64,000 nucleotides of DNA from Agelaius tricolor (Eukaryota; Chordata; Aves; Passeriformes; Icteridae), in contig JALJCS010000001.1 in the NCBI GenBank assembly GCA_023055355.1, positions 105,292,881 to 105,356,880 of the forward strand, in the 5' to 3' direction. A program made the translations under genes and the position numbers. The notes under the pieces were generated by a model. That model saw nothing but the letters and a program-made list of their open reading frames with translations, ran no database searches and was not told the DNA's origin. Below are positions 1 through 10,712 of this stretch, in pieces (the stretch's first letter is position 1; each line of letters begins with the position of its first letter).

Positions 1-735
1 ATGGTGATAACAAGCAGAGGTCAACCTCTCTCTGAAAAGTGCCTGCCAATGGAAAGATCTCTCTTCCGGAAAAAAAAAAAAAATAGAAGCTTCAGAAATC
101 TTTAGGGCAAAACAGAACCAGCCCTTGGTATTTAAGTTGCTGCTTTTTGTTATGTCTCTTTTGGTTACTCTAAATAATGAGTAAAAGACAGAGATTAAAG
201 TCTGTCAATGTAATTATTTTTTTTTCAAAATCCATCCCAAACAACAGAGATTTTTTTTATGAGAAACTTTGCTTTGTTTTGTGGTTGGGGTTTTTTCAGA
301 ACCAAACCTCTGATGTTTTTTAATGGTAGAACTGGAGTTCAAGTACCCTCTTTCTGAGGTTATTGGAGATGACCTAAATTTTTTCCAGGTCAGACAAATA
401 GGAACTATTGCCAGTGAACTCCTTCCTTTCTTTAAGCTACTTCTTTGTTTTGACAATGCTCTATTATTTACTAAAGAAAATCAAACTTCTGTGAGTCCCC
501 AGAGAGGAAAAACATCAGGAGCAATGACTCCCAGTATGACTCCCAGTGCTGTGGGGAGAGTTGCTGTGCACTGCTGAGACCTTGGCTGCCCAGTTGGACC
601 TGGAGCAGCCCTGATTGCTTGTGTGGAAGTTTTGCCATAAGAAGCATTCATGGAATGGCATCTGACATCAGGTAAAACCTGAAAAAAGCAGTTTCAGAAG
701 CACCTAAATAAATTCCAGTGTAGATTCTGAGCAGT
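1..735. other. Unique AT-rich DNA, no gene seen
   Basis: An A-run lies at about 70-83 and several T-runs follow between 215 and 305. Short open frames on both strands have no domain and no splice context, so I do not call a gene. No repeat family is recognisable. Confidence 0.6.
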
Positions 736-810
736 GTCTGAGAACAAAGCTAAAGGATCAGAAACTGTGGGTCTGAGGACAAAGCTAAAGGATCAGAAAC
801 TGTGGGTCAG
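736..810. repeat. 35-bp tandem duplication
   Basis: Two adjacent 35-bp units (736-770 and 771-805) differ at one base (AGAAC versus AGGAC). The first bases of a third unit (GTC) follow. The near-identity implies a recent local duplication. It sits about 80 bases upstream of the 5' truncation of the CR1 copy that follows, but nothing shows the two are linked. Confidence 0.9.
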
Positions 811-883
811 GATCATTTGTTTATTATTTGATTGAACACAGAATAAGTGCACTTCACACCTGACAATAGGGTACAGCTTATGG

Positions 884-2093
884 AACAGCTTGTCACTCTT
901 ATCTCAGGAACAGCAAGAAGATTCAGGGAACTACAGGCTGCTTACCTCAATCCTGGGCAAGGTGAAACAGCAACTATTCCTGGAAAGTGTTTCTAGGCAC
1001 ATGAAGGACAAGAAGGTAATTAGAAGTAGCATAGATTTACAACTAATTGCTGGCTTGGTGCAGCAGGAAAGAATAAATTATATCATCTGTTTTAACTTCA
1101 GCAATGCTTTTGATACTGTCTCCCAAAACATACTCATGGACAAACTGATGAAGCATGATCCAGAAAAGCTGACAGCAGGATGGAAAGAAAGCTGGCTGAA
1201 TATCTGAGGCTTGTGATCAGCACCTCAAAGCCTAGATAGGGTTCAACCACTAAAGCCACATGTTTTCCAAGGGTTGATACTGGGCCATTACTGGGCAATA
1301 CCTCATTAATGATTATGTACAATGGGGACAGAGTGTAACCTCAATGTGCTTTCAGGTGATACAAAACAGGGAGGATGGTTGATACATCAGATGTCTGTGC
1401 ACCATTCAGAAGGACCTGGACAGGCTTGAGAAGTGGGCTGACAAGCTCTCATAAGTTCAACAAAGGAAAATGCAATGACTTGCCCCTGGGGAGGGGTTAT
1501 GCCGTCTCAAAGACCACTTTGCAATAAAAGACTTGAAAGTCCTGGGGGGCAACAAGTTGACCACAATGCAGCAATGCACAGTTACAGCAAAGCAATCTAA
1601 AACCTATAGATTGCACAGTATTATTCAGCAGGCTCAAGGCAGTGATCCTTCCCATCTGCTAAGTCCCAATAAGCTCTGTGTCAAGGTGTGAGCCTTCCCA
1701 GTACAAAGGAGACAAGGACATACTAGAACATATCCAGAGATGGGCCAAAGAATTGTCAAAGGAACAGGAGCATTTGATGAGACAGAGAGATGGACTTGTT
1801 CAGCATGGAGAAGTCTCAAGGGGATCTGATGAATAGGTACAAATATCTGATGGCATGACATAAGAAGGCAAGCCACACTCTCAGTGTTATCCAGTGACAG
1901 AACAAGAGTCAGGTGGCACAGGCTAAAAGAGAGGAAATTCCATTTAAACAAAAATATATGAAGATTGAGGGTAATTGAGCACAGAAACTGGTTGCCCAGA
2001 GGGTGCAGATCCTCTATCCTAGAAAACATTAAAAATCTGACAGAACCCAACTCTGGGCAACCAGACATGCAGAGATCTCTTCCCATCTCAGCC
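884..2093 (+). mobile_element. CR1 LINE, 5'-truncated, reverse transcriptase to near 3' end
   Basis: This is the longest CR1 copy in the window. Its conceptual translation starts in the region before the polymerase core (GNYRLLTSILGKV, resembling the CR1 GNYRPVSLTS-PGKV block at about 925-966). It continues through RT motif A (FSNAFDTVS at about 1096-1122, from FSKAFDTVS). Further blocks are recognisable at DNA level: the GDTK remnant of the FADDTK box near 1355, GGACCTGGACAGGCTTGAG near 1412, the ATCCAGAGATGGGCCAAAGA block near 1732, and the final GTTGCCCAGAGGGTG segment near 1990. The end near 2093 corresponds to the GGTCCCTTCCAACCTCAGCC part just before the terminal octamers. Many stops and frameshifts show an old, dead copy. 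CR1 encodes an endonuclease/RT that copies its own RNA at nicked target DNA; this fragment cannot. Family assignment is from memory of CR1 consensus. Confidence 0.92.
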
Positions 2094-5000
2094 AATTTGT
2101 TAATTTCTTAAGATGAAAAGAAAATGTAACTGGTGAACATGGCTGCCTTTCAAGTGATATTGACAGTGCAGCATCAATTGCAGGGTTTATTTTATTCCTG
2201 TTGCAGTCCGGAATGTCTCTGTATAGGTACCGAAAATAATGGGATATATTGAACAACTCTTGCCAGTGTAAAAACACAGCCTTGTGCACTGATATCTTAG
2301 GTTTCCCAAGAATCTTTTTCTATGATGTACAGATGCATCTTGCATAACCTTCTGTCTGCCCTCTCATGGATGGTGGATGCTTGTTCTGGTAAGAGTTACC
2401 CTTTGTGCACACATGGGCAACTTGTGTCTATGGAAGCGTCCATTGTGTCTAAGTGGTTTGAATACAGAATGTGCTTCAAGAAGCAAGGGTATAGCCAAGA
2501 GAAATCAGTGCATTTTCTATTCAGCGATAAAGCAAAGCTGTGTCACCTGTACAGAAAAATAAACTTTTCAACAACCTTTTCAGCAGTTATTAGCATCTGA
2601 AATAGGAAGGAGCAAAGCTCCAAAGCACTACAAGTGAAAGTATCTCCCAGAAATGGACTTGAGGGAGACAAAAAAAAAAAAATGGAAACAAGTATCTTGA
2701 ACTTATACATATCAAAGTTCAGTATTTAACACAATGGGAGTGGGGGAAAGGGGAGGGGATAAGGAACTAATACACATACTTTTAAAATTAAGCCACAAAT
2801 TTTAGAGGCATAGCTCATGGAAGTTCATACCCATTTGAAGACATCAGAGAAAATTATCTCCAAAAGTGTAGTGGGGCTAGTTACTGGTTATTGCTGAAAT
2901 GAAATTATTTTTAAGCAGCACTAAGAGCTTCAGTTAAAAATTTCATTGTGTTTGAATGGATAACTAAAGCTTCAGAGAAATTGGGTTTGAGGAAATGGTC
3001 GGGTTCCCAGCTGTGTTCACTGGCTGATCACCAGCATCGGAAAGAAGAGAGAGATTACCATTTGTACATTTCAGTAAATTGCATAATGTCAAATTGTCCC
3101 GATCTTATCCCAAAAGAAAGATGTCAAAGGGAGCTGGAGTGGGATTTTTATCATGGCATCTAGTTTAAGAAGTAAAGATATGATTCATTCTGAACAGAAA
3201 GGTTGAGGAAAAGTAATGCATAATGCATTTAATATGGAGGTTGCTAGCCCACTGAGGTGACGTTGGCCATATACATTAATAAAATTATGCCTGCACCTTG
3301 CCCAGTTGTGTGAAGTGAAATTTCTTCCAGAAATATTATCAGATATGACTGCATGCTGCAAGGTAAACTCCTGTAAAGGCTTCAGTTTGCAAAGAGAAGC
3401 TTTACATTCCCAGCATGCAGACTTCTGCTCACTAGTGGGGCCGCCATTGAAATTGCTATTTGATTTTTGTTTATTTATTTGTTTTTCAGCCAAGGTCAAT
3501 GTACTTGAACTTTCAATAGAGGTCCTTTATTTTTTGCCCAAATATAAACATGTAGATGGAACTACTTTCTGTGCAGCTGTTTGAAAACTACCAGGGCTGT
3601 TAGTGCAACTCACTGCATGACAGACATCTTTTACTTAGCTAGGTAAGAGCTGGATTAGACAGGAAATTTTTATGGGAGTTAATATCCAGAAGAAGTTCAA
3701 TGTTTTTCTCTTGGTCTATTATTCTTGTTCATCTTTTTCTTTCCTGGAATAATGACTAGATTTTCTTGGCAACACTAGTTTAACACTGTAACATAACCAG
3801 TAAAATTTCCTCTGCTGTTTCCCCATTTCTCTAGTTCACTAATCAGTGATAATAAAATGATTATACCAATTTCATAATTTCTCTAAAGAAAATAATTGTC
3901 AGGGAACTGATCTGGATTTCTAGTTGAAACTGGAAGAACTGGGTTTCATTTTTCTGTGATGGAAAATACAAATGACAGAGTATCTCAAGTTATTTTTCTT
4001 CACCTCATTAAAACTTAGATTTACCTTTAATCAGACAGGAAAGAACTGAACCAAATCTGTTTCTCAAGCAAAGTCAGTTTTATTTTTCTACTTACTAAAC
4101 AAAAAAAAGTACATGCTGGACTTTTTTTCTGCTTCTTAGTCTGGGAAGCAAAGTACAGTACAGAAAAAGTCAGAGAAAGCCCAGTACATCAAATTTTCAC
4201 ACTTCATTGCAACACAGCCAAGCAGTGATAATCACCTAATTCAGAACTAGCTTGTGACACCTCGGATCTCCACATTTTCCAGCTCTGCATCCCCCTGCAC
4301 ACCTCTGCACTCACAATGTTAGAGGGGTAAGGGTAAACTTGCTAAAGAAAAGAGATGGCTGAAGGACTGGAAAGCAGTATTTTCCTCAACTTGCACTTCC
4401 ACTTGCAGATGCAATTTGTCTGCAAATAGTCTTTCAGTTAAGAATAGCTTTAGCTTTATAGGCCTGGAGTGCTCTCATGCTAAACTCAGCATGGCATACA
4501 CAGAACAATACTCCATCCTAACAAGATATGAACCTGCAAAGCACTTTGGCATGCTTGCAGGTCTAAACCAAGTCTCACTGATCATAACAGTTTCATTTGG
4601 CTAAAAAAATAATAATAATTCTGTATTTATATATAAATATGTGTGAATTATGTGTAAATCTGTATTCGGAGAAAAGATTTTAATGACAGTAAGTATGCTC
4701 TCTCAAGAAAGATAATCTTTGGGGTTTTTAAAAAATTTCAGCTTGGGTCTTGTAATTATTATCAAACAATTGAGAAGCCAGTAGTTCCCATAAGTGAGAA
4801 CTGTGAGCATCTGACAACCAATTTTATTTTTACTAAGAGATTAACAAAGAACCCCTTTCAGAGTCTGGATCAGGTACTGCACCTTGGCAAATACAAAATC
4901 ACAGAAAAGTTAATGTGCAATAGCCACCCTCACTGGTGCCAAATGTTTTTCACATATTTTTTGCTTTATTCAAATGTATTATTATGTCAGTACCTAGGGG

Positions 5001-5994
5001 ATTAAATTACTGTATTAATTCTTTTCTTAATTTGTATATATTTGATATAGTATCTATTTTTAATTATCAGAAGTCTTATTTAATTTTGACTTCATTAAAA
5101 ATTACATATGGAATTATACATATCTCTTCTACATGTGAGAAGATGCAATATTCTGTTAGCTGGAAGTAGTCAATTAAAATGTTCAGCACATAAACAAAAA
5201 TGTTTTCCCTTATCAAAGATTATACAGAAGAAGAATGGTCTTGTGGTTAAAGTGTTCAGTGCATAAATATAGAACTCTGCTTCTCAACAAATTTAATAGA
5301 GAAACCTTATTATTAAACAGAGGGAGGTAAACCATTGCAGCTGCATTCCTGTCTCTGCTAGAAACTTGTGTTACGGATTGTGGCAAGTTGTGCAGAAGAT
5401 TTTCAAGCAGAGGTGATACAGGTGCCATGCTGGGAATATGAGTGCTATTATTTTCTAGAAAGAACAGAATATGAAGAAATTTTCAGCACTGCTCTGCTGG
5501 GTTTCAGAGCGCTCACTGCTGCTGTGTTGGTGCACTGGTGTCACCTGTATGGCAGTTCAGGTCCCCTGTTTCTACACATTCCTTCACATTGCCTAGGACC
5601 TCAGCATGCTGAGGGAGCAGGGCTTGGACTTTGTGGTCTTTGATAGAAAAAAAGACCTTCCATCAATAATTGCTGAGTTAATGACCTCACACAAAAGTAA
5701 TTTATTATTGCCTAACTGCAATAACCTTGCTCTTCCCCCTTGTTCCCCAGGGAGGCCTTGCCTTCCACACACATGTGCACACAGCTGTCTCTCCTGTCCC
5801 AAGGCACCTGTAAGGCACTTCAGCACCCTCCCTCTTGCCTGATGAGAAGCAGCATGTCCCACTCCTGGATCCCAGATTTGAGGGGCAGAAGGACACCTGG
5901 GACAGCAACAGCTGAGCCCAGTTGTCTGCATCCCTACTGTTTCTGTTGTTCCCAGAACTCATATGCATTTAAAATCTTGTAAAGTAACTGGGGG
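2094..5994. other. Unique AT-rich DNA, no gene seen
   Basis: This 3.9-kb stretch contains an A-run at 2670-2682, a G-rich purine tract near 2734-2765, a short (AAT)n at about 4604-4618 and a very AT-rich part between 4.93 and 5.15 kb. Open frames of up to about 110 codons (for example on the minus strand at 5593-5931) show no family resemblance. Confidence 0.6.
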
Positions 5995-6021
5995 CAGACA
6001 GACAGACAGACAGACACACAC
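5995..6021. repeat. (CAGA)5 microsatellite with CA tail
   Basis: Five perfect CAGA units (5995-6014) grade into CACACA. A run of about 12 T residues begins a few bases further on. Confidence 0.95.
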
Positions 6022-6513
6022 TATTTTTTTTTTTTTCACAGTCTCCACCCACTTAGATTGCACTTCCTGGAAGTGTTGCTGGTCTGGGATTAGTTCTACA
6101 GATCTTCCAAACACAAGCATACCTGCCTCCAGGGCTGAATTCTTCACTGTGGTTCCCAGTCAAGTGAGTAAAGAATAAATAAAAAAAATTAAAAGGCAAA
6201 CAGAGGACATGGATGCCCTTCTGTTTTTTAAAACTAGAATTTAAGTATGACATAAGCAATGAAGTGATCAAATGTTCAAACAAAGTGGATTTTTTTCTCA
6301 TGTAGAAGCTACCTTTAACCTTTTAGAAAAATACACATCCAGGTAGGTACAGAAGGCAAAAAGATACCTCCAGGTCAGCTTGATTGCCTGTAATCACAAG
6401 AAAAGGTTTTTGAAAGTAATCTTCCATTGACATGGTTCAGTCAAACCTCAGGCCCCCAAATCCTTTCCTGGATCTAGTGATAGGCTCCTGCCAGTCACTC
6501 TGGGCTGTCCAGA
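6022..6513. other. Unique spacer, no gene seen
   Basis: After the T-run this holds ordinary mixed sequence, with an oligo-A/T patch at about 6177-6196. Nothing recognisable. Confidence 0.55.
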
Positions 6514-6625
6514 GTGGTACAGCAATGTTCTACCTGCATTTGTGGTACAGCAATGTTCTACCTGCATTTGTATTACAGCAATGTTCTACCTGCATTTGTG
6601 GTACAGCAATGTTCTACCTGCATTT
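6514..6625. repeat. 28-bp minisatellite, 4 copies
   Basis: Four head-to-tail units start at 6514, 6542, 6570 and 6598. Each reads GTGGTACAGCAATG followed by TTCTACCTGCATTT. Units 1, 2 and 4 are identical over 28 bases; unit 3 differs at two adjacent positions (GTATTA for GTGGTA). Because 28 is not a multiple of 3, any reading frame shifts phase in each unit. On the plus strand no unit contains a stop in any frame, which explains the spurious open frames across it. A coding role is not supported. Confidence 0.97.
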
Positions 6626-9600
6626 GTCTCACCCCAAAAGTGACATTGCCAGTGTTAGATATTTACAAGGGGTTCCTTCATGGAGAGAGATCCATCATCA
6701 GACTCTCTGCAGGTTCATCTGCTGCTTATTATGCACTTGAACTCAACCTTTTGCAAGTACAATGATTTGAAAGTTAGGTGCTTTTGATGAAAATGAACCA
6801 GAGTATCAAGAGAATAGAACACTATATTTTAGATAACACTTCAAAATTTGTTTTATCATAATCAGTTACCATCATGATGGAAAACTTTCTGAAAAATGTT
6901 TGACAGGACCAAAATTTTTCAAGAATTTACATTGAATTCAAAAAGTGATTTTTCCAAAGGAAAAAACCCTTTATATTTTTTCTTTCAGATCTGCTGAAAG
7001 ATTGTATCTTTTTCACAGCAATATGCTTCAGCTACTCCTTTTGGAATAGCATTTGGCATTTCAAAGTTGACCTTAAAAAAGAAAAGAATAAAAAAAAAAA
7101 AAGACAAAGGACTTCAAATCTGAGAAACATGTCAAAATATTGAATTTTAGACCAGATGACATTTTTGGACAAGTCCCAGATTAGTCTTTAATTTCCCCAA
7201 AGGAAATCTGGTTTGGTTTGTTCAAACTAATTGGTTTTTCCTTCTGTTTTTTGCCAGTTTCATAAAACAAAATAATTTTATTTTTTCAAGTTTATTGTTT
7301 TCCTTTTGACAAGAGAGAGAGGGATTTAAAAATATTTTCTTTGATAGGAAATAAAGATCCACATCTGGTGTGCCTTCACATTGATTTCTCTGCCTTTACA
7401 ATGACCAAAAGCTTTTAAATTTGCTAATTAATAATCGTAATAGTCTTCTTATCTATTGCTGACATTTACCTAGGATAAAGCTAACTATTTTTTGATATTG
7501 ATCAAGTTTAGGATGGAGATTAATTACTTGATTTTTAAGCATGTTCAGCTTTCTACATCTTCACATGATACACATTGAAATTACTGTAGGAAATACTGCA
7601 TGTTTACACTGGCAGATTATAATATGTTGGACATACTTTTTTTTCCTAATCTTTGAGTGCACTTTCCAATAAAACCAAGCACTTGGCAATTCTTATAACC
7701 TCATTGGACACAAGCAGAAACTTTGCAAAAGAACAGTATTAGAGAGCTTTTTCCACAACAGCTTCTATTCTACATGCACTGAAGCAATGTTTTCCCTACA
7801 CACATTATATAATCTCTCCTATAAACTGTATTTTTTGGGCTATCCCTGCATTAATATCACATTTCCATGACACTGCCTGATCCATGCTGCTGAAGATTAA
7901 CTTTGAAAAGATTTTGGAGAAGATGCCTGGATTACCTGACTGCAAAAATATCTGTTAGCTACATTTCAAATAATACATAAATGCACTCCTAAGTTACTGC
8001 TCTGATCACTGCATTAACCAGAAAAATGTGACTTTTGTTACTTTTATGCAAACTATTATAGACTTGTTCCTTTCTTGTCTCCAAGGCCCAAATAATCTGT
8101 CACAGAAATTTACAAAGATTTTGTGAGTTCTCTCAAAGGTATAACTAGATATTGCAGAGTTTGCCACACACAACAAATATCATAGTGTAGTCACCAAAAG
8201 GTGTCTTAAAAGAAATTCCTTGTTAACACTGGAACTGTCATTTTGTCAGCTTGATGAATCAAAACTTCAGATCTAACAAAATGTGGATTTAGTTACTTTT
8301 TCATAGAATCCTATGTATTCTTTCACAATATTTAAACAGTAAACAAAACATACTGCTAAAATTCATTCTATTAATTAAGAACTAATTAAATAATAAATTC
8401 CATGTAGTGCACAGTGTTCCTGGTACAGTCCTAACCTATAAATACCAGTAACTGAGCTGTGCTAAGTGAGGGGGATATTTGAAGCATGAGCTGGATGAAG
8501 GAGGCATCCTTTCAGAGAGCAGCTTCATTTTTTGCAACCCTTTGGTATTAATTTGCTTTTTTTCCTTTTCAGGGCATTTTATTGACTGTAGTGGATTTCA
8601 AATCTCAGAGCTGCAGAAAAGCTATGAATTTAGTTTCATACCCTGGCTTTTTTTTTTTTTAAACCATGAACTTCCTCACTCAAGCTGCATGTCTGAATAA
8701 AAGAGCTAGAGGTCCTTGTGTTAAAGGCACTGTTACCCTGATGCTTCACACAGGTTATCAATTAGAGTATGGGATACTATTATATATCCAGTTAGATTAT
8801 TTTTTTTCTTTTTTTTTTGTAAGAGTAAATTTTGATTAAATAGAAAGGTAAATTCTCTTAGAGGACCTTGCTGCAGTCAATGCCTTAAGTTCCTTTTTTT
8901 TTTTTCTTCTGCATTCATAGCTCTCACCACTGCTAGTGATTGAAGGTCTCTGAAACTGAACAAAGCTACTCTTGTGGCACAATTCAGCTTCTAACTGACA
9001 GATGCAACTGAATGCAGAGGTTAAAGGAAGTGACTATAAAGCATCTCACTCCCCAAGATGTCCAGCTATTTACAAGCACTCTGTGACATAAGGGGCAAGT
9101 ACTGCATCCTCCAAAGTCTTCCTATTTATAAAATAGGGGCATATTTTCTGTACCTCAGAGATTTCCCAAGGTATCTCACTGATAACAGGGGTGTGCTGAG
9201 ATGTTGTTTTCTGAGATGCCAGGAGGTTGTATTACTGCCTTCATGTGGAGCTAACTATCTCATTTGAGGTGACCCAGTAACTTCATTGTGGGCTGATTAT
9301 AAATGTTGGTCAATAACTAACAATTCTCCAAGATCCAGCAAGGGTTCGTTATCTATTTATAACTCAAACCTTGCTTCACTCCCTCAGTGATGTCATGGTC
9401 AAGGAAGAATGTCACAGAACAACAGAAAATAATGGGCTGTACTCTGTGGCTCAACAACAAGTTAAAGAGTAATGGATAAATATTTTTTAAAAATCAGCAT
9501 TATTCACTGATTTAAAGAAACCTTAACATTCAGAAGTGAAAAATTGAATATGCTGGAGATAAGAAAAAATTGTTTAGAGACTACAATGAAACATGCTCTC

Positions 9601-10503
9601 CTTTAAGCAAACAGGCTCTTTGACTGGCAAATTGAAGGTAGAAACTTATACAAGTTTTAGTTTATCAGCCCTTTCTGTGTTATTTTCCAGGCAGTGGCAT
9701 ACTCCCAAAGAGCAGGCCAGGAATGGACATGGCCAGGTCACCCTGGGGTGATGAACTCTATTGGATGTATGCAAGAGAAGGAACACAGACCCCTGAGAGT
9801 TCAGGCACCAGGAGCAGGATGGGCATGAAGAGGGAATTATTCTGGGTGGGATAAAGAGGACAAGGAATACCTAGTGACAAAGTGACATAGAAAAAAAGAG
9901 CAGAACTCCAAGTTACAAAAGACTTGGGATCACTTGCCTTTTCCTTATCTTTGAAGGGCTGGAACATCAATTTAAAAAGTCCCAAATCTCAGATAGATTG
10001 ACCTGTCTTTCTGTGCTTGCAATATGGTCTCCACTAAGTGAGGAATATCTGGCTTATGTTAGGATTTGTGCCTAGAAATCTTCAGTGTCAGCATCTTCTG
10101 AACCAAGGAGACCCTTCTACATGTACTGTTGCCTGCTTTGATTATTTCCTAATTCTATCTAGATTAGACTAAGGAAATGGTTTGTGTGCAAGGTCATGTA
10201 ACACTTCAGTGACTGGCTAAAGAGAAAGAAAGGGAGAAGCTTAGTTTAAACCTCAGATTCTGTCACACATTCATTAAAAAAGAAAAAGAACATATGCAGA
10301 TAGGGGAATGCTGATGAAGATGGGAGAGAATGTGATACAGAGACCACTTTCTTGTCAGTAAGGGATTACAAAAGAGCCCTTATACAGATTGTTTATCCTG
10401 TTCTTAAATTACTGAGTGGATATTTATAATATTCTAGGAATGTCTCATAATTGTATTTATATAAAATACTGCTGACAATAATTTAATACTTAAACTTTAA
10501 AAC
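6626..10503. other. Unique AT-rich DNA, no gene seen
   Basis: It contains homopolymers at 7090-7102 (A), 8651-8661 (T), 8800-8818 (T with one C) and 8894-8905 (T). No transposon family, RNA gene or coding exon is recognised. A few open frames of 60-75 codons show no similarity I can name. Confidence 0.6.
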
Positions 10504-10542
10504 GTCCCTTTCCCTCTCTTCACTTCCCTTTCCCTTCCCCTT
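10504..10542. repeat. Pyrimidine-rich low-complexity tract
   Basis: It is almost entirely C and T on the plus strand, built from CCCTTTCCC-like blocks. Simple-sequence DNA with no other signal. Confidence 0.75.
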
Positions 10543-10639
10543 TGACAAAGCAGGTGCAGGTTTAAGAAAAAAGGCTAAATGAGCAACTGAAGTGAAAGGA
10601 TCAATACTAAGGAATTCAATTAAATTTCCCTCACAGGGG

Positions 10640-10712
10640 GTTTGCTCCAAATCTCATTGAAGACAACAGAAAGATTCCCACTGACTTCAGTGGGGTTTTG
10701 ATGAGACCCAGG
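10640..10712. repeat. Possible ancient amniote repeat with TGAAG/CTTCA arms
   Basis: It contains CCCACTGACTTCAGTGGGG (10677-10695), with 8-bp inverted arms (CCCACTGA/TCAGTGGG), preceded by ATCTCATTGAAGACAACAG. Strings of the type CATTGAAGTCAATG and CCCATTGACTTCAATGGG recur in amniote genomes as parts of old dispersed repeats. I recognise the pattern but cannot name the family, and it could be coincidence. Confidence 0.4.

Noticed and set aside
1634..2095. 153-codon minus-strand open frame
   Set aside because: It lies antisense to the plus-strand CR1 copy at 884-2093 and has no domain.
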